The position numbers and the translations under genes are program-made. The notes beneath the pieces were generated by a model that was not told the DNA's origin, did not search any database, and saw nothing but the letters and a program-made list of their open reading frames with translations. Shown here one piece after another: positions 17,580 to 27,567 of a stretch of 64,000 nt of DNA (position 1 is its first letter; each line of letters starts with the position of its first letter). The stretch is from JBMNCR01 sp049366695. GTDB taxonomy: Bacteria > Bacillota > Clostridia > Eubacteriales > Alkalibacteraceae. Location: positions 1 to 64,000 of the forward strand of contig JBMNCR010000075.1 in assembly GCA_049366695.1 (NCBI GenBank), given 5' to 3'.

Positions 17580-18428
17580 ATGAAAATAATATCAAATTAT
17601 CATTCGCATAATAGCTATTGTGATGGAAAAAATACTATGGAAGAAATGGTATTATCAGCTATTGATAAAGGAATAAAATATTTTGGGATTTCATCTCATG
17701 CTCCTATAAAAAATGAAGAACATTGGACTATGAGTAAAAATAAGTTAAATCCATATCTTAAAGAAATAAATATGCTTAAAGAAAAATACAAAGAAAAAAT
17801 ATGTATATACAAAGGATTAGAGATAGATTATTTTAAAGATATAGGATTAAATCCTACAGCACTACTTATTATGGAAGAGCTAGATTATTTTATAGGGTCA
17901 GTTCATTCTCTAGGAAGTAAAAACGACGGAGGATACTGGTATGTCGATGATACTCTTGAGTCCATGGAGCAAGGTATGGATGAATTATATAGTGGAAATG
18001 TTCAAGCAGCAGTGAAAGACTATTATAATAATATTATAGATATGGTAATAAAATATCAGCCAAATATTGTTGGACATATAGATATTATTAAAAAAAATAA
18101 TAAAGATAATTATTTTTTTAATGAGAAAGAAAGCTGGTATAAAGAGATTGTAAAAAAAGTGTTGCTGAAAATTAAAAATACAAATAGTATCATTGAAATA
18201 AATACTGGAGGCATACCAAGATATGGTTATAATTGTTTATATCCATCCACTTATTTTTTGGAAGAAATTTATCGCAATAACATAAATATAACAGTTAGTG
18301 GGGACTCCCATGATATTAATTCAGTGAATTTTTATTATGATGAAATATACAAGATGATAAAGGATATTGGATTTGAGAAAATCATAATTCTTACAAACAA
18401 TGGATGGGAACCATATTTGCTAAAATGA
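17580..18428 (+). CDS. PHP-domain histidinol-phosphatase (HisJ/HisK family)
   Basis: 282 residues. PHP metal-binding motifs are visible: YHSHNSYCDGK at the N-terminus, GISSHAP near 42, KGLEIDYF near 79, GSVHSLG near 105, GHIDIIKK near 164, and SGDSHD near 241. These bind the catalytic metal cluster. Histidinol-phosphatase is the usual family label, but no histidine biosynthesis genes are adjacent, so the substrate is uncertain. ATG 17580 is chosen because GGAGGA (17567-17572) is seven bases before it, while an upstream in-frame ATG at 17565 overlaps that site. Confidence 0.82.
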   Translation: MKIISNYHSHNSYCDGKNTMEEMVLSAIDKGIKYFGISSHAPIKNEEHWTMSKNKLNPYLKEINMLKEKYKEKICIYKGLEIDYFKDIGLNPTALLIMEELDYFIGSVHSLGSKNDGGYWYVDDTLESMEQGMDELYSGNVQAAVKDYYNNIIDMVIKYQPNIVGHIDIIKKNNKDNYFFNEKESWYKEIVKKVLLKIKNTNSIIEINTGGIPRYGYNCLYPSTYFLEEIYRNNINITVSGDSHDINSVNFYYDEIYKMIKDIGFEKIIILTNNGWEPYLLK

Positions 18429-18438
18429 TATACTTTTA

Positions 18439-18502
18439 AAATAATCCGGCGTATAATATTAAATAAACTAGTATTTATTGATATTGTGTGCCGGATTTAT
18501 TT
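18439..18502. terminator. Terminator between convergent hisJ-like and dacF genes
   Basis: AAATAATCCGGC (18439-18450) pairs with GCCGGATTTATTT (18490-18502), with a smaller inner hairpin. Located between convergent genes. Confidence 0.7.
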
Positions 18503-18586
18503 ATAGAAAAATTGTATTTTTTAACAAAAATTTTGGTATTAATGTATTAATATATATAAAAGAATTATTTGTTTTAACGCAATATT

Positions 18587-19855
18587 TTAAAATCTAGAAT
18601 ATTCACTTTTTTTAGTTTTTTTTCTATATCTTTTATATTTTCTTCTTCGAATATGAGCATTCTTTTTAGCCACATAAATTCTTGCTACTATATATAATAA
18701 TAAAAGCCCACACAATGACCAGATTATTATAGATTTAAGCTTTACCCACAGAAAATAAAAATTGCTTTTTATTTCATTGCCTGCCACTAAATCAACTTCT
18801 CCAATGACTGTGGATTCTAGGGTATATGTAAGAGTTCCAACTTTTTGTCCTTTCTCAATGGGAAAAGATAAATCTTCTGATATAGTTATATTAGGCATAA
18901 AATTATAGTTTTCATCTATTTTACCGATGTATTTTAAATCATTACTTGCTATTAATTTGAGAGGAGTTTTTGCGTTCTCTATGTTGTAATCTTCAATAAA
19001 GTCATCTTTACCTATTATAGAAATGGATTTAAAGTTATTAAATCCATACTCAAACATATCTAGGGTATCAGAATATGATAAATTACCTTCGGCAGCTAGC
19101 ACAACAGTAATAAGCTTTATGTTATTTTCTTCTGCAGCTACTACAAGAGTATTTCTTGCTTTAGAAGTAAATCCTGTTTTAGATGCAATGACCTTATCAT
19201 AAAAATACGGATTGCTGGGTGTTTTAAGTAATTTATTTTTTGTCCATAAGTATCGAGTATCCTGCTTATCCGTTGCGGGGATAATATAAGTAACTGTAGA
19301 CATAATATCTAAAAGAGTTGGATACTTTATAGCTTCTTTCATTATCAAAGACATGTCATGTGCAGTTAAATAGTGATTGTCATCATGTAGTCCGTTCGGA
19401 TTTACAAAATTGGAATTAGTAGCACCTAATTCTTTTGCTCTTTTATTCATAAGTTTGGCAAATTCAGTTACAGAACCACTAATGTGCTCGGCAATAGTGA
19501 CTGCAGCGTCATTTGCTGATTCAACTAATAAAGCATATAAAAGTTGTTCCATTGTTAATTTTTCTCCTGGTAAGAGATATATCTGGCTACTACCCCTTTC
19601 TATTTGACTAGGCACATCATCACTTACTATTACTATTTCATCTAATTTAGTTTCTTCCATTGCAATAACTGCTGTTAGGACTTTGGTAATACTTGCAGGA
19701 TATTTTTTAGCATTTGAATTGTACTCAAAAATTATTTGTCCAGTTTCACTTTCTACCAGTATTGCAGAACCTGAAGTGATAGAAGGCTCAGCATAAGTGA
19801 TGGGTTGAATTATTAGCAAAATAGAAATTAATATTAATAATACTTTCTTTGTCAT
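18587..19855 (-). CDS. dacF: D-alanyl-D-alanine carboxypeptidase (DacF/PBP5 type)
   Basis: 422 residues. A signal peptide (about 1-22, ending TYAEP) is followed by the penicillin-binding carboxypeptidase domain with SxxK as SITK near 50, SxN as SAN near 110, and KTG as SKTGFT near 220. A C-terminal domain then leads to a membrane helix (SIIIWSLCGLLLLYIVARI) and a very basic tail (RRRKYKRYRKKTKK). It trims the terminal D-Ala of peptidoglycan stem peptides. The start is ATG 19855, preceded by GGAGGA; an upstream in-frame start would lack a ribosome site. Confidence 0.92.
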   Translation of the reverse strand: MTKKVLLILISILLIIQPITYAEPSITSGSAILVESETGQIIFEYNSNAKKYPASITKVLTAVIAMEETKLDEIVIVSDDVPSQIERGSSQIYLLPGEKLTMEQLLYALLVESANDAAVTIAEHISGSVTEFAKLMNKRAKELGATNSNFVNPNGLHDDNHYLTAHDMSLIMKEAIKYPTLLDIMSTVTYIIPATDKQDTRYLWTKNKLLKTPSNPYFYDKVIASKTGFTSKARNTLVVAAEENNIKLITVVLAAEGNLSYSDTLDMFEYGFNNFKSISIIGKDDFIEDYNIENAKTPLKLIASNDLKYIGKIDENYNFMPNITISEDLSFPIEKGQKVGTLTYTLESTVIGEVDLVAGNEIKSNFYFLWVKLKSIIIWSLCGLLLLYIVARIYVAKKNAHIRRRKYKRYRKKTKKSEYSRF

Positions 19856-19976
19856 TCTTTCCTCCGTTGATAAATTTATAATCATATATAAGTATAACAA
19901 AAAAAATATATTAAAATCAAAATAAATAAAGGAAATTTATAATAAAATGTAGAAATATGTATTCGGAGGTTCGTTT

Positions 19977-20546
19977 ATGGAAAACAATAACAAATATTTA
20001 TTAAAATCAAAGTATTTAAATATAATATTAGGGATTGTTATTATTATTGTAATAATTTTATATTACAATAATTCTTCGACAAAATCAGTAGTTGACCAAT
20101 CACAAATAGCAAGCAATGAGAATATTGAAGAACTGGAAGAAACTATTGTTGTACATATTGCAGGTGAAGTAATTAGTCCTGGAATTGTCGCAATGAAAAA
20201 AGGTGATAGATTATATGAAGCCATAAAATTAGTTGGAGGACCTACTGAAAGCGCAGATTTAGACGGTGTGAATTTAGCGATGATACTTGAAGATCAACAA
20301 AAAATTATGATTCCTAATAAAGATAAACTAAGTAATGATGAAATCAAAGATACTAGGATTAATATTAATACTGCCCAAAAAGAAATATTAGTGACATTAC
20401 CAGGGATTGGAGAGAGCATTGCGCAGAGTATAATAGACTATAGAGAGACTAATGGTGGGTTTAAAAATATTGAAGAAATAAAAAATATACCTAGAATTGG
20501 AGATAAAACATTTGAAAAGATTCAAGATAGTATTAAGGCAGAGTGA
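19977..20546 (+). CDS. comEA: ComEA-like DNA-binding protein
   Basis: 189 residues. Membrane anchor at about 12-30, an SLBB domain (VHIAGEVISPGIVAMKKGDR), then a helix-hairpin-helix domain (ININTAQKEILVTLPGIGE ... FKNIEEIKNIPRIG). This is the ComEA layout, the membrane receptor that captures double-stranded DNA in natural transformation. ATG start after GGAGG. comEC lies 1 kb downstream with an MBL hydrolase gene between them, which supports the competence link although not contiguous. Confidence 0.9.
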   Translation: MENNNKYLLKSKYLNIILGIVIIIVIILYYNNSSTKSVVDQSQIASNENIEELEETIVVHIAGEVISPGIVAMKKGDRLYEAIKLVGGPTESADLDGVNLAMILEDQQKIMIPNKDKLSNDEIKDTRININTAQKEILVTLPGIGESIAQSIIDYRETNGGFKNIEEIKNIPRIGDKTFEKIQDSIKAE

Positions 20547-20604
20547 TTAAGAAATAATAAATTAATAATGTAAAATTAATATGATAAAGTAGTAATAATA
20601 ATTT

Positions 20605-20628
20605 CAGTTTTACAACTGCACTTTTTTT
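20605..20628 (+). terminator. Possible weak terminator after comEA
   Basis: Five-bp stem CAGTT/AACTG with a 4-base loop, followed by a T run. Short stem, so uncertain. Confidence 0.4.
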
Positions 20629-20677
20629 AAAACTATAAAGATGAATTTAAAGCATGAATTGGAGGAAAGAATTAGAT

Positions 20678-21394
20678 ATGAAGTTAACTATATTAGGAAA
20701 TAATGGACCATACCCAAAAGCAAATGGAGCTTGTTCTGGTTATCTTATCGAATATAATGAAACAAAAGTATTATTAGATTGTGGAAATGGTGTAATGAGC
20801 AATTTGCTTAATATATGTAATGTAGAAGACTTAAATGCAATAGTACTAACGCATCTTCATCCAGATCATATATCAGATATATTTATCTTAAGATATGCAT
20901 TGCAAAGGAAGAACATACAAATACCTTTATATGCTCCATCTAGTCCAAGGGAAGAATTTGATAGGTTAAAATATAAAGATGTATTCAAAATTAATGAAAT
21001 AGATGAAAATTTAGTTTTAAATATAAATGAATTAGAAATATCATTCTGTGAATTTAAACATGTACTAAAAAATTTTGGTATATGTATTAAATCAAATAAT
21101 AAAAAAATTGTATATTCTGGAGATATGGTATATGACGAGAAGATTTATGAATTTGCAAAACAAGCCGATATACTATTGATTGAAGCTGGAGTATTAGAAA
21201 AAGATTTAAAGTATAATCCGCCTCACTTATCAGCAAAGCAAGCCTGTAGCATAGGACAAATTAGTAAAGTGAATAAGTTGTTATTAACACATTTTAATCC
21301 TGAATACCATCTAGATGAGTATATTAAAGAAGTTATAAATCAATTTGATGGATTATTAGTTTTGGCAACTATTATGAAAACATATAAAGCATAG
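20678..21394 (+). CDS. MBL-fold metallohydrolase (RNase Z/YhfI-like)
   Basis: 238 residues. The metallo-beta-lactamase signature is THLHPDHISD near residue 60; further ligands are KHVLKNFG, YSGDMVYDE and LTHFNPEY. The start LTILGNNGPYPKANGACSGYL is like YhfI and related RNase Z-like hydrolases. Substrate unknown. ATG 20678 is preceded by GGAGGA; an in-frame ATG at 20654 precedes that site. It sits between comEA and comEC. Confidence 0.82.
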   Translation: MKLTILGNNGPYPKANGACSGYLIEYNETKVLLDCGNGVMSNLLNICNVEDLNAIVLTHLHPDHISDIFILRYALQRKNIQIPLYAPSSPREEFDRLKYKDVFKINEIDENLVLNINELEISFCEFKHVLKNFGICIKSNNKKIVYSGDMVYDEKIYEFAKQADILLIEAGVLEKDLKYNPPHLSAKQACSIGQISKVNKLLLTHFNPEYHLDEYIKEVINQFDGLLVLATIMKTYKA

Positions 21395-21578
21395 AGACTT
21401 ATATTTGAAGTAAATTATAAAAAAGCAAAAAAAAATAATAAATATAAAATACTAAGTTCGATTCTATATTACATTTAAAGTGAAATTTGTGTTTTTCCAA
21501 TAGTCTGAGTAAATATGAGTTTGTTATATTTTTATATTAAATATGTAAAAACAAAGGTTAAAGAGTAAAGGTATAATT

Positions 21579-23864
21579 ATGAAACGAATACCATTGTATT
21601 TTTTTGTATCTGGGTTAGTAGCGGTATTAACATATAAATTTAATATAAATTTAGAAATACCGTTAATAATAGTATTTTTAATTTGTATTATGATTAAAAA
21701 TTATAATGCAAAAAAAATAATAGTCTTGTTATTATTGTTCTTTATTCTAATATTTTTAAGAACAACTATTATTGATAATAGAGTTAGTTCAATAGAATAC
21801 CAAGATAATCAGAATTATTACGAAGGTGAAATAATTTCATTTCCAATATATAAAGAAGATAGAGCAGAATTTGTCATTCGTTTGTGCAATTTAAGAACCA
21901 AGGAAAAAGTGCAATGTTTCATTTATAACAATACAAATGATTTATCTTATGGAGATATTATTGGGTTTTATGCAGATGCAGAAAAACCCGAAGGAAAAAG
22001 AAATCCGGGAGGATTTGACTATAGGCAATATTTAATTAGTAAAAATATCTATGGAATATTGTATATAAAAAATAATTCACTTAAAATTATTGAAAGTGAT
22101 CATTCCCATTATATAAAATCAAAAGTAACTTATATTAGAAAAGTATTAATTCAATTTATAAATAAAAATTTTACTGTAGAGTATGCAGATTTTTTAAGAG
22201 GAATAATTCTAGGTGAAAAAATAATAGATATAGAAACAGCAGATGCATTAAGCAATCTGGGGATTTCTCATATTCTTGCCGTTTCAGGATTGCATATTGG
22301 TTTTATATATATTTTTTTAAAAAACATATGTAAATTGATTAAATTAAAAAGAAGTAGTGAATTTATAATAATTAGTGTGTTTTTATTTATTTACTCATTT
22401 ATAGTAGGGTTTAGTGTTTCTGTAATAAGAGCTTCGTTAATGCTAATACTTTTATTATTAACGGAAATGATAAAGAAAAAATACGATACAATAAATATTC
22501 TAAGTGTATTAGCGTCGATATTCTTGCTTTTAAACCCATTTACAATATTTAATGTTGGATTTCAGTTATCATATTGCGCAGTATTGTCAATATCCGTATT
22601 ATATCCATATTTGAATAATCTAAAAAAATTTAATAATAAAATAATTGAATATATTAAATCACTTTTTTTAATCACACTCTCTGTTCAATTGGGAACTACG
22701 CCACTTATATTGTATTATTATAATAATTTCTCACTAATTTCTTTGATAGTAAACTTATTAGTAGTTCCTTTGGTAGGTTTGGTAATTATATGTTTTATAA
22801 TAGCAATAATTATTAATATAGTGTCTATATCTCTTGCTAATATGATACTAATATTTATTAAAATAATTATTAGTATCATATATTATTTTTTAAATGCATT
22901 TATTACATTACCATATGTTAATTCAATTATTTCACCTATGCCCATATATGTGGTGATTTTATACTATACGTGTATACTTATGATGACAGGATATTTTTAT
23001 ATGTATAAAAATAATAATAAAAAAATAGTTTATGTAGTAATATTTGCATGTTTGATGATCATGATTATTATAAATATTATTCCTAAACCTTTAATTATTA
23101 CATTTTTTGATGTAGGTCAAGGGGATAGTATATTAATTGAATGTCCCATGGGAGAAAATATACTTATAGATGGAGGAGGTCAAAAGAACTATTCTGTTGG
23201 TGATAATATAGTAAAAAAAGCTATATTGAATAAAAAGATAAAAAAATTAGACCTTGTCGTATGCACGCATTCCCATGATGATCATATGTTAGGAATAATA
23301 GAGATACTTGATGATATAACAATAGATGCAATTGTAATAAATTGCATAGAAGAACAACAGTATGATGATTTATTGACTGCTGCTAAATACTATTCAATTC
23401 CTGTTTTTGAAAATGATAAAATTATTGTGGAATTAGGTGGTGAGGTTAATTTAGATTTTTTATATCCTTATGATAATATGACTTTTGTTGATGAGAATAA
23501 TAGTTCTATAGTAACTAAACTTACATATAAAAGTGTATCATTATTATTTATGGGAGATTTAGAACTAGAAGGAGAAAAAATATTATTAAGTAGTAGAGTG
23601 GATATTGAAAGTGATATAGTTAAAATAGGACATCATGGTAGTAAAACCTCGTCTGGAAAAGAATTGCTAGACAGGGTAAATGCCAATTATGGTATAATTA
23701 GTGTTGGTAGAAACAATTATTTCGGACATCCTCACCAAGAAACACTAGAGTTGTTAGATGATCAGGGTATTAAATTATTTAGAACTGATCAAATGGGAGC
23801 AATCGAAATAAGGATTGATGGTGAAAATATTTTAATTAATACGTTTATTAACGAAGGAGAATAA
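21579..23864 (+). CDS. comEC: ComEC/Rec2 DNA uptake channel
   Basis: 761 residues, typical length. An N-terminal pair of membrane helices and DUF4131 segment are followed by the competence domain (FLRGIILGEK, LGISHILAVSGLHIGFIYI) with many helices to about residue 505, then a C-terminal MBL domain (FFDVGQGDSILIECP, CTHSHDDHMLG, IGHHGSKTSSGKELL). It forms the inner-membrane channel for single-stranded DNA during transformation, with the MBL part as candidate nuclease. Stops two bases before holA. Confidence 0.95.
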   Translation: MKRIPLYFFVSGLVAVLTYKFNINLEIPLIIVFLICIMIKNYNAKKIIVLLLLFFILIFLRTTIIDNRVSSIEYQDNQNYYEGEIISFPIYKEDRAEFVIRLCNLRTKEKVQCFIYNNTNDLSYGDIIGFYADAEKPEGKRNPGGFDYRQYLISKNIYGILYIKNNSLKIIESDHSHYIKSKVTYIRKVLIQFINKNFTVEYADFLRGIILGEKIIDIETADALSNLGISHILAVSGLHIGFIYIFLKNICKLIKLKRSSEFIIISVFLFIYSFIVGFSVSVIRASLMLILLLLTEMIKKKYDTINILSVLASIFLLLNPFTIFNVGFQLSYCAVLSISVLYPYLNNLKKFNNKIIEYIKSLFLITLSVQLGTTPLILYYYNNFSLISLIVNLLVVPLVGLVIICFIIAIIINIVSISLANMILIFIKIIISIIYYFLNAFITLPYVNSIISPMPIYVVILYYTCILMMTGYFYMYKNNNKKIVYVVIFACLMIMIIINIIPKPLIITFFDVGQGDSILIECPMGENILIDGGGQKNYSVGDNIVKKAILNKKIKKLDLVVCTHSHDDHMLGIIEILDDITIDAIVINCIEEQQYDDLLTAAKYYSIPVFENDKIIVELGGEVNLDFLYPYDNMTFVDENNSSIVTKLTYKSVSLLFMGDLELEGEKILLSSRVDIESDIVKIGHHGSKTSSGKELLDRVNANYGIISVGRNNYFGHPHQETLELLDDQGIKLFRTDQMGAIEIRIDGENILINTFINEGE

Positions 23865-23866
23865 GT

Positions 23867-24892
23867 TTGGATTATAAGCAATTATTAAAAGACATTAAAG
23901 GAAATGATTTGAGTAATATTTATCTTTTTTACGGTAATGAATATTTGATAGCTAATATGATGCTTGAAAACATAAAAAAATCATTAATAAACCCTCTTTA
24001 TGAACAACTTAATGTAAATTATTTAGATGGTAAAACAATTACTGTAGATGAGTTGATAAACGCTTGTGAAACTCTTCCGTTTATGGATACAAAGAGGTTA
24101 ATAGTAGTAAAGAATATGTCTTCTATGAATATAAATAATAATATTTTAAAAACAGACATGGAAATGCTGTGTAAATATTTAAGCAATATACCTATAAGTA
24201 CTTATCTAATTTTTATTTCAAGAAAAATTGATAAAAAGAGAAAAATATATAAGAGTATACAGAAAAATGGAAAAATTATTGAATATAAAAAACTTGAAAA
24301 AAATGATTTGCTTAAATGGATAAATAAAAGAGTAAATCTAAGAGGAAAGAAAATCGAGAAAAAAGCATTAGATTTATTTGTTGATTCAAGCGATTATTTA
24401 AACAAAGATAGTAATATAAATTTAGATGATATAGAAAATGAATTAGATAAGCTATTAGCTTATTCAAAGGAAAAAGTAAAAATTGAATGTTGCGAAGTAC
24501 AAAACATTGTACAACAAAATATGGACACAAATATTTTTAAAATGTTAGAACTGATGGGAAAAGGACTTGCAGGTGAAAGTATCTATCTAATGCATGTTTT
24601 AATAAACAATGGCGAACCTCCTGTAAGAATACTATATATGATAATCAGACAGTACAGAATAATTTATCATAGTAAATTACTTAGAGATTCAGGATTTTCT
24701 ACAAATGACATTGCTAGAATAATGGCTGAAAAGTCTTTTGTTGTAAATAAAGCTTTATATCAAGGAAAGAACTATTCATATGATAAATTGATTAAAGCAT
24801 ATAAATATTGCTCTCAGATTGATAGAAAAATGAAAAAAGGACAGATAAATCATAAATTAGCCTTGGAAATGCTTATCTTTAAGTTTTGTTAA
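23867..24892 (+). CDS. holA: DNA polymerase III delta subunit
   Basis: 341 residues, the clamp-loader delta subunit. Seen: IYLFYGNEYLIANMMLENIK at the start, TLPFMDTKRLIVVKN near 66, and C-terminal RQYRIIYHSKLLRDSG with YKYCSQIDRKMKKGQ. TTG start at 23867 after GAAGGAGA, coupled to comEC as in many Firmicutes. Ends at the bidirectional terminator shared with rpsT. Confidence 0.92.
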   Translation: MDYKQLLKDIKGNDLSNIYLFYGNEYLIANMMLENIKKSLINPLYEQLNVNYLDGKTITVDELINACETLPFMDTKRLIVVKNMSSMNINNNILKTDMEMLCKYLSNIPISTYLIFISRKIDKKRKIYKSIQKNGKIIEYKKLEKNDLLKWINKRVNLRGKKIEKKALDLFVDSSDYLNKDSNINLDDIENELDKLLAYSKEKVKIECCEVQNIVQQNMDTNIFKMLELMGKGLAGESIYLMHVLINNGEPPVRILYMIIRQYRIIYHSKLLRDSGFSTNDIARIMAEKSFVVNKALYQGKNYSYDKLIKAYKYCSQIDRKMKKGQINHKLALEMLIFKFC

Positions 24893-24902
24893 TTATAAGA
24901 AT

Positions 24903-24941
24903 AAAAAATAGACTACCTATTTTATGGAGTAGTCTTTTTTT
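24903..24941. terminator. Bidirectional terminator between holA and rpsT
   Basis: AGACTAC (24910-24916) pairs with GTAGTCT (24929-24935), flanked by an A run on the left and a T run on the right, so it can end both convergent genes. Confidence 0.85.
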
Positions 24942-24968
24942 AGACACGAGTGGGAAATATTATATTAA

Positions 24969-25229
24969 TTACATAGCATTTAATTTTCTAGCTAAACTGC
25001 TTTTCTTTCTAGCAGCAGCATTTTTATGAAATATACCTTTAGCTACTCCGTTATCAATTTTCTTAACAGCACTTTTGAAAGTCTCAAGAGCTAAATCTTT
25101 ATCATTTAAATCTACAGCTGACTCAAACTTTTTAATACATGTTTTAATATTAGTTTTTACACTTTTATTTCTTATAGTCCTAATATTACTAATTTCAACT
25201 CTTTTTATAGCTGATTTAATATTTGCCAT
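24969..25229 (-). CDS. rpsT: 30S ribosomal protein S20
   Basis: 86 residues, normal length. Starts ANIKSAIKRVEISNIRTIRN and ends NAAARKKSSLARKLNA, clear S20 signatures that bind 16S rRNA. Preceded by a GAGGGGTGG ribosome site. Divergent from gpr, the usual arrangement upstream of gpr-spoIIP-lepA in Clostridia. Confidence 0.97.
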   Translation of the reverse strand: MANIKSAIKRVEISNIRTIRNKSVKTNIKTCIKKFESAVDLNDKDLALETFKSAVKKIDNGVAKGIFHKNAAARKKSSLARKLNAM

Positions 25230-25382
25230 GTTTTCACCACCCCTCCATAAATATGTAACACATGATATTTTACCACCAAGTCAAGTAAATATCAAGTTTA
25301 TTTTAAAATTTGGAAATTATATCTTACTAATTTTATGAATTAATGTATAAATAAATTGAAAAAATAACCTAGAGGTGAAGAA

Positions 25383-26348
25383 ATGAATATAAGAACTGAT
25401 TTAGCAATAGAAGTAAAAGAAGATTTAAGCCAAAAAGGTTTAAATGAAGAAGGAGTAATTGTAGACATTAATGATAAAGATAAAGAAATGATTTTAACTC
25501 ATGTTGAAATTATAAATGAAAATGGAGAGAAAGTAATGGGTAAACCTAAAGGAAATTATTTTACTTTAGAATTTAAGTATAGCGAAGACGAAATGAACAA
25601 AATATCCATTATGTTATCTAAACAAATTAAAAAAATGGTAAAAGTTCAACCGAATGAAAAATTTACTACTCTTGTAGTGGGATTAGGAAATTGGAATATA
25701 ACTCCAGATGCATTAGGACCAAAAGTAGTTTCCAAACTTATGATAACAAAACATATATTTGATGAAGCTCAAGAGTTGATTCTTCATAAAATGTCCCAAG
25801 TATGTGCTTTGTCTCCAGGAGTATTAGGTATAACAGGCATTGAAACTGGCAAAATAATCCAAGGTGTTGCAGAAAAAACTTCGCCAGATTTAATCATTGC
25901 TATTGATGCATTAGCTTCCAGAAGAATAGAAAGAATTTGTTCTACGATACAGTTAACAGATACGGGTATAATTCCTGGATCAGGAGTTAATAATAAAAGG
26001 AAAGCACTAAATAAACAGACCCTTGGAGTTCCGGTAATAGCATTAGGGGTTCCTACTGTTGTAGAGGCTTCAACCGTTGCAAGTGATACGATAGATATCG
26101 TTATTGATAAAATTATTGAACAAACAACAAAGGGAAAAGAATTCTATCAAATGTTATCAGAAATAGATAAAAGAGAAAAGGAAGTTATGATTAAAGAGTT
26201 GCTCCAACCTTACATGGGAGATTTACTAGTTACTCCGAAAGATGTAGATAAAAGTATTACTGATCTATCAGATATTATTGCTAATGCTATAAATTTAGCT
26301 TTACATCCTGAAATGAGCCTTGAAGAGATAAGCACTTATATTAATTAA
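25383..26348 (+). CDS. gpr: Germination protease GPR
   Basis: 321 residues. Starts MNIRTDLAIEVKEDL, includes VVGLGNWNITPDALGP and the typical PDLIIAIDALASR and GVPTVVEASTV segments. GPR degrades alpha/beta and gamma SASPs when spores germinate. In Bacillus the zymogen carries a roughly 15-residue propeptide before the RTDLA sequence; here that part is only two residues, with stop codons and the GAGGTGAA ribosome site immediately upstream, so the short start looks genuine. A probable substrate, the SspF-like SASP, is at 49762. Confidence 0.95.
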   Translation: MNIRTDLAIEVKEDLSQKGLNEEGVIVDINDKDKEMILTHVEIINENGEKVMGKPKGNYFTLEFKYSEDEMNKISIMLSKQIKKMVKVQPNEKFTTLVVGLGNWNITPDALGPKVVSKLMITKHIFDEAQELILHKMSQVCALSPGVLGITGIETGKIIQGVAEKTSPDLIIAIDALASRRIERICSTIQLTDTGIIPGSGVNNKRKALNKQTLGVPVIALGVPTVVEASTVASDTIDIVIDKIIEQTTKGKEFYQMLSEIDKREKEVMIKELLQPYMGDLLVTPKDVDKSITDLSDIIANAINLALHPEMSLEEISTYIN

Positions 26349-26444
26349 ATATAACTGGTATTTTTAGATTTAGTATCATAAATACGAAATCTCACGAATA
26401 TTATTTATAAGAGATGCTATAGATAAGAAAATGAGGTGCGTGAT

Positions 26445-27554
26445 TTGCATAAAGATATTGGCAATAAAATATATTTAATAATAATATGTATTTTATTATT
26501 TAGTATAGTATATCAAACTGGTTATCTCATTGTTAATGCAAAAAATAATAACTATATTTTGGCAAATAATACTAGTGCAGAAAATAGTGAGGTGACAGAG
26601 AAAACAGAGAAAACTGAGAAAACAGAGAAAGTAGAAACAAATGATGGAATTTCTTTGTATTTATATTTATTAAAACAAGTTATTCCGTATAATAGGCAAG
26701 ATACAGATTATATTGATGGATTAAAAGAAGTAATAGAATATTTTACAAAAATAGACTTTAGTGATCCTAAAACATTAATAAGTAGTCAGATACCAATTAT
26801 TGAAAGTTATGAAGAAGATGATGTGAATATTTCAAGCGAGGAAGAAAAAGAGATATATAATATTACTGCATCAAAACCTTTAAATAGCGATCAAGTAGAA
26901 GTTAGCAATTTGAATAGTGAACCGTTAGTATTAATTTACCATACACATACTACTGAAAGTTATACCTCATCAAGCAAGACACAAATTGATTATTGTAGTT
27001 ATTGTAGATCTTTAAAAGAAGAGTATAATATGGTAGCAGTAGGTAGTGAAATAGCTAAAGCAATAGAAGAAGGCTATGGAATAAATGTCATCCATGATAC
27101 CACTGTACATGATTATCCTAGTTATGAAAAATCGTATTCAAATTCATTAAAGACCATACAAAGTAATTTAGAAAAATATCCAAGTATTAAATATGTATTT
27201 GATATTCATAGAGATGGCTTATCTGATAATACAAAGAATCAACAGCGATATCAAGCAGTAATAAATGATATAGATTATGCAAAAATCATGATAGTTATAG
27301 GCATGAATCATGATAATTCATCAAAAAATTCTGCTTTTGCAGATGTAGTTTATAATAAGACTAATAGTGCATATCCAGAGTTAACTATATCTACATTGAA
27401 AAGAAGCACAGCAAAATATAATCAATTTGTTAGAGATAATGCATTACTATTTGAAGTTGGTAGTAACTTAAGTACACTTGAAGAAGCTAAAGCATCAGGT
27501 GAATGTTTAGGAGATATACTAGGACAAATAATATTAGAAAAAGAAACTAATTAG
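26445..27554 (+). CDS. spoIIP: Stage II sporulation protein P
   Basis: 369 residues. An N-terminal membrane anchor (about 6-27) and a low-complexity linker with TEKTEKTEKTEK repeats precede the amidase/endopeptidase domain: VLIYHTHTTESYTSS, VGSEIAKAIEEGYGI, VHDYPSYEKSY, FDIHRDGL, and LLFEVGSNLSTLEEA. SpoIIP with SpoIID and SpoIIM degrades septal peptidoglycan for engulfment. I choose TTG 26445, six bases after GAGGTG (26434-26438), over GTG 26436, which is part of that ribosome site. Confidence 0.94.
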   Translation: MHKDIGNKIYLIIICILLFSIVYQTGYLIVNAKNNNYILANNTSAENSEVTEKTEKTEKTEKVETNDGISLYLYLLKQVIPYNRQDTDYIDGLKEVIEYFTKIDFSDPKTLISSQIPIIESYEEDDVNISSEEEKEIYNITASKPLNSDQVEVSNLNSEPLVLIYHTHTTESYTSSSKTQIDYCSYCRSLKEEYNMVAVGSEIAKAIEEGYGINVIHDTTVHDYPSYEKSYSNSLKTIQSNLEKYPSIKYVFDIHRDGLSDNTKNQQRYQAVINDIDYAKIMIVIGMNHDNSSKNSAFADVVYNKTNSAYPELTISTLKRSTAKYNQFVRDNALLFEVGSNLSTLEEAKASGECLGDILGQIILEKETN

Positions 27555-27567
27555 AAGGAATAAATCA

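Noticed and set aside
26595..26640. TEK repeats in spoIIP as a phase-variation tract
   Set aside because: The unit is nine bases, so changes keep the frame; more likely a flexible linker.
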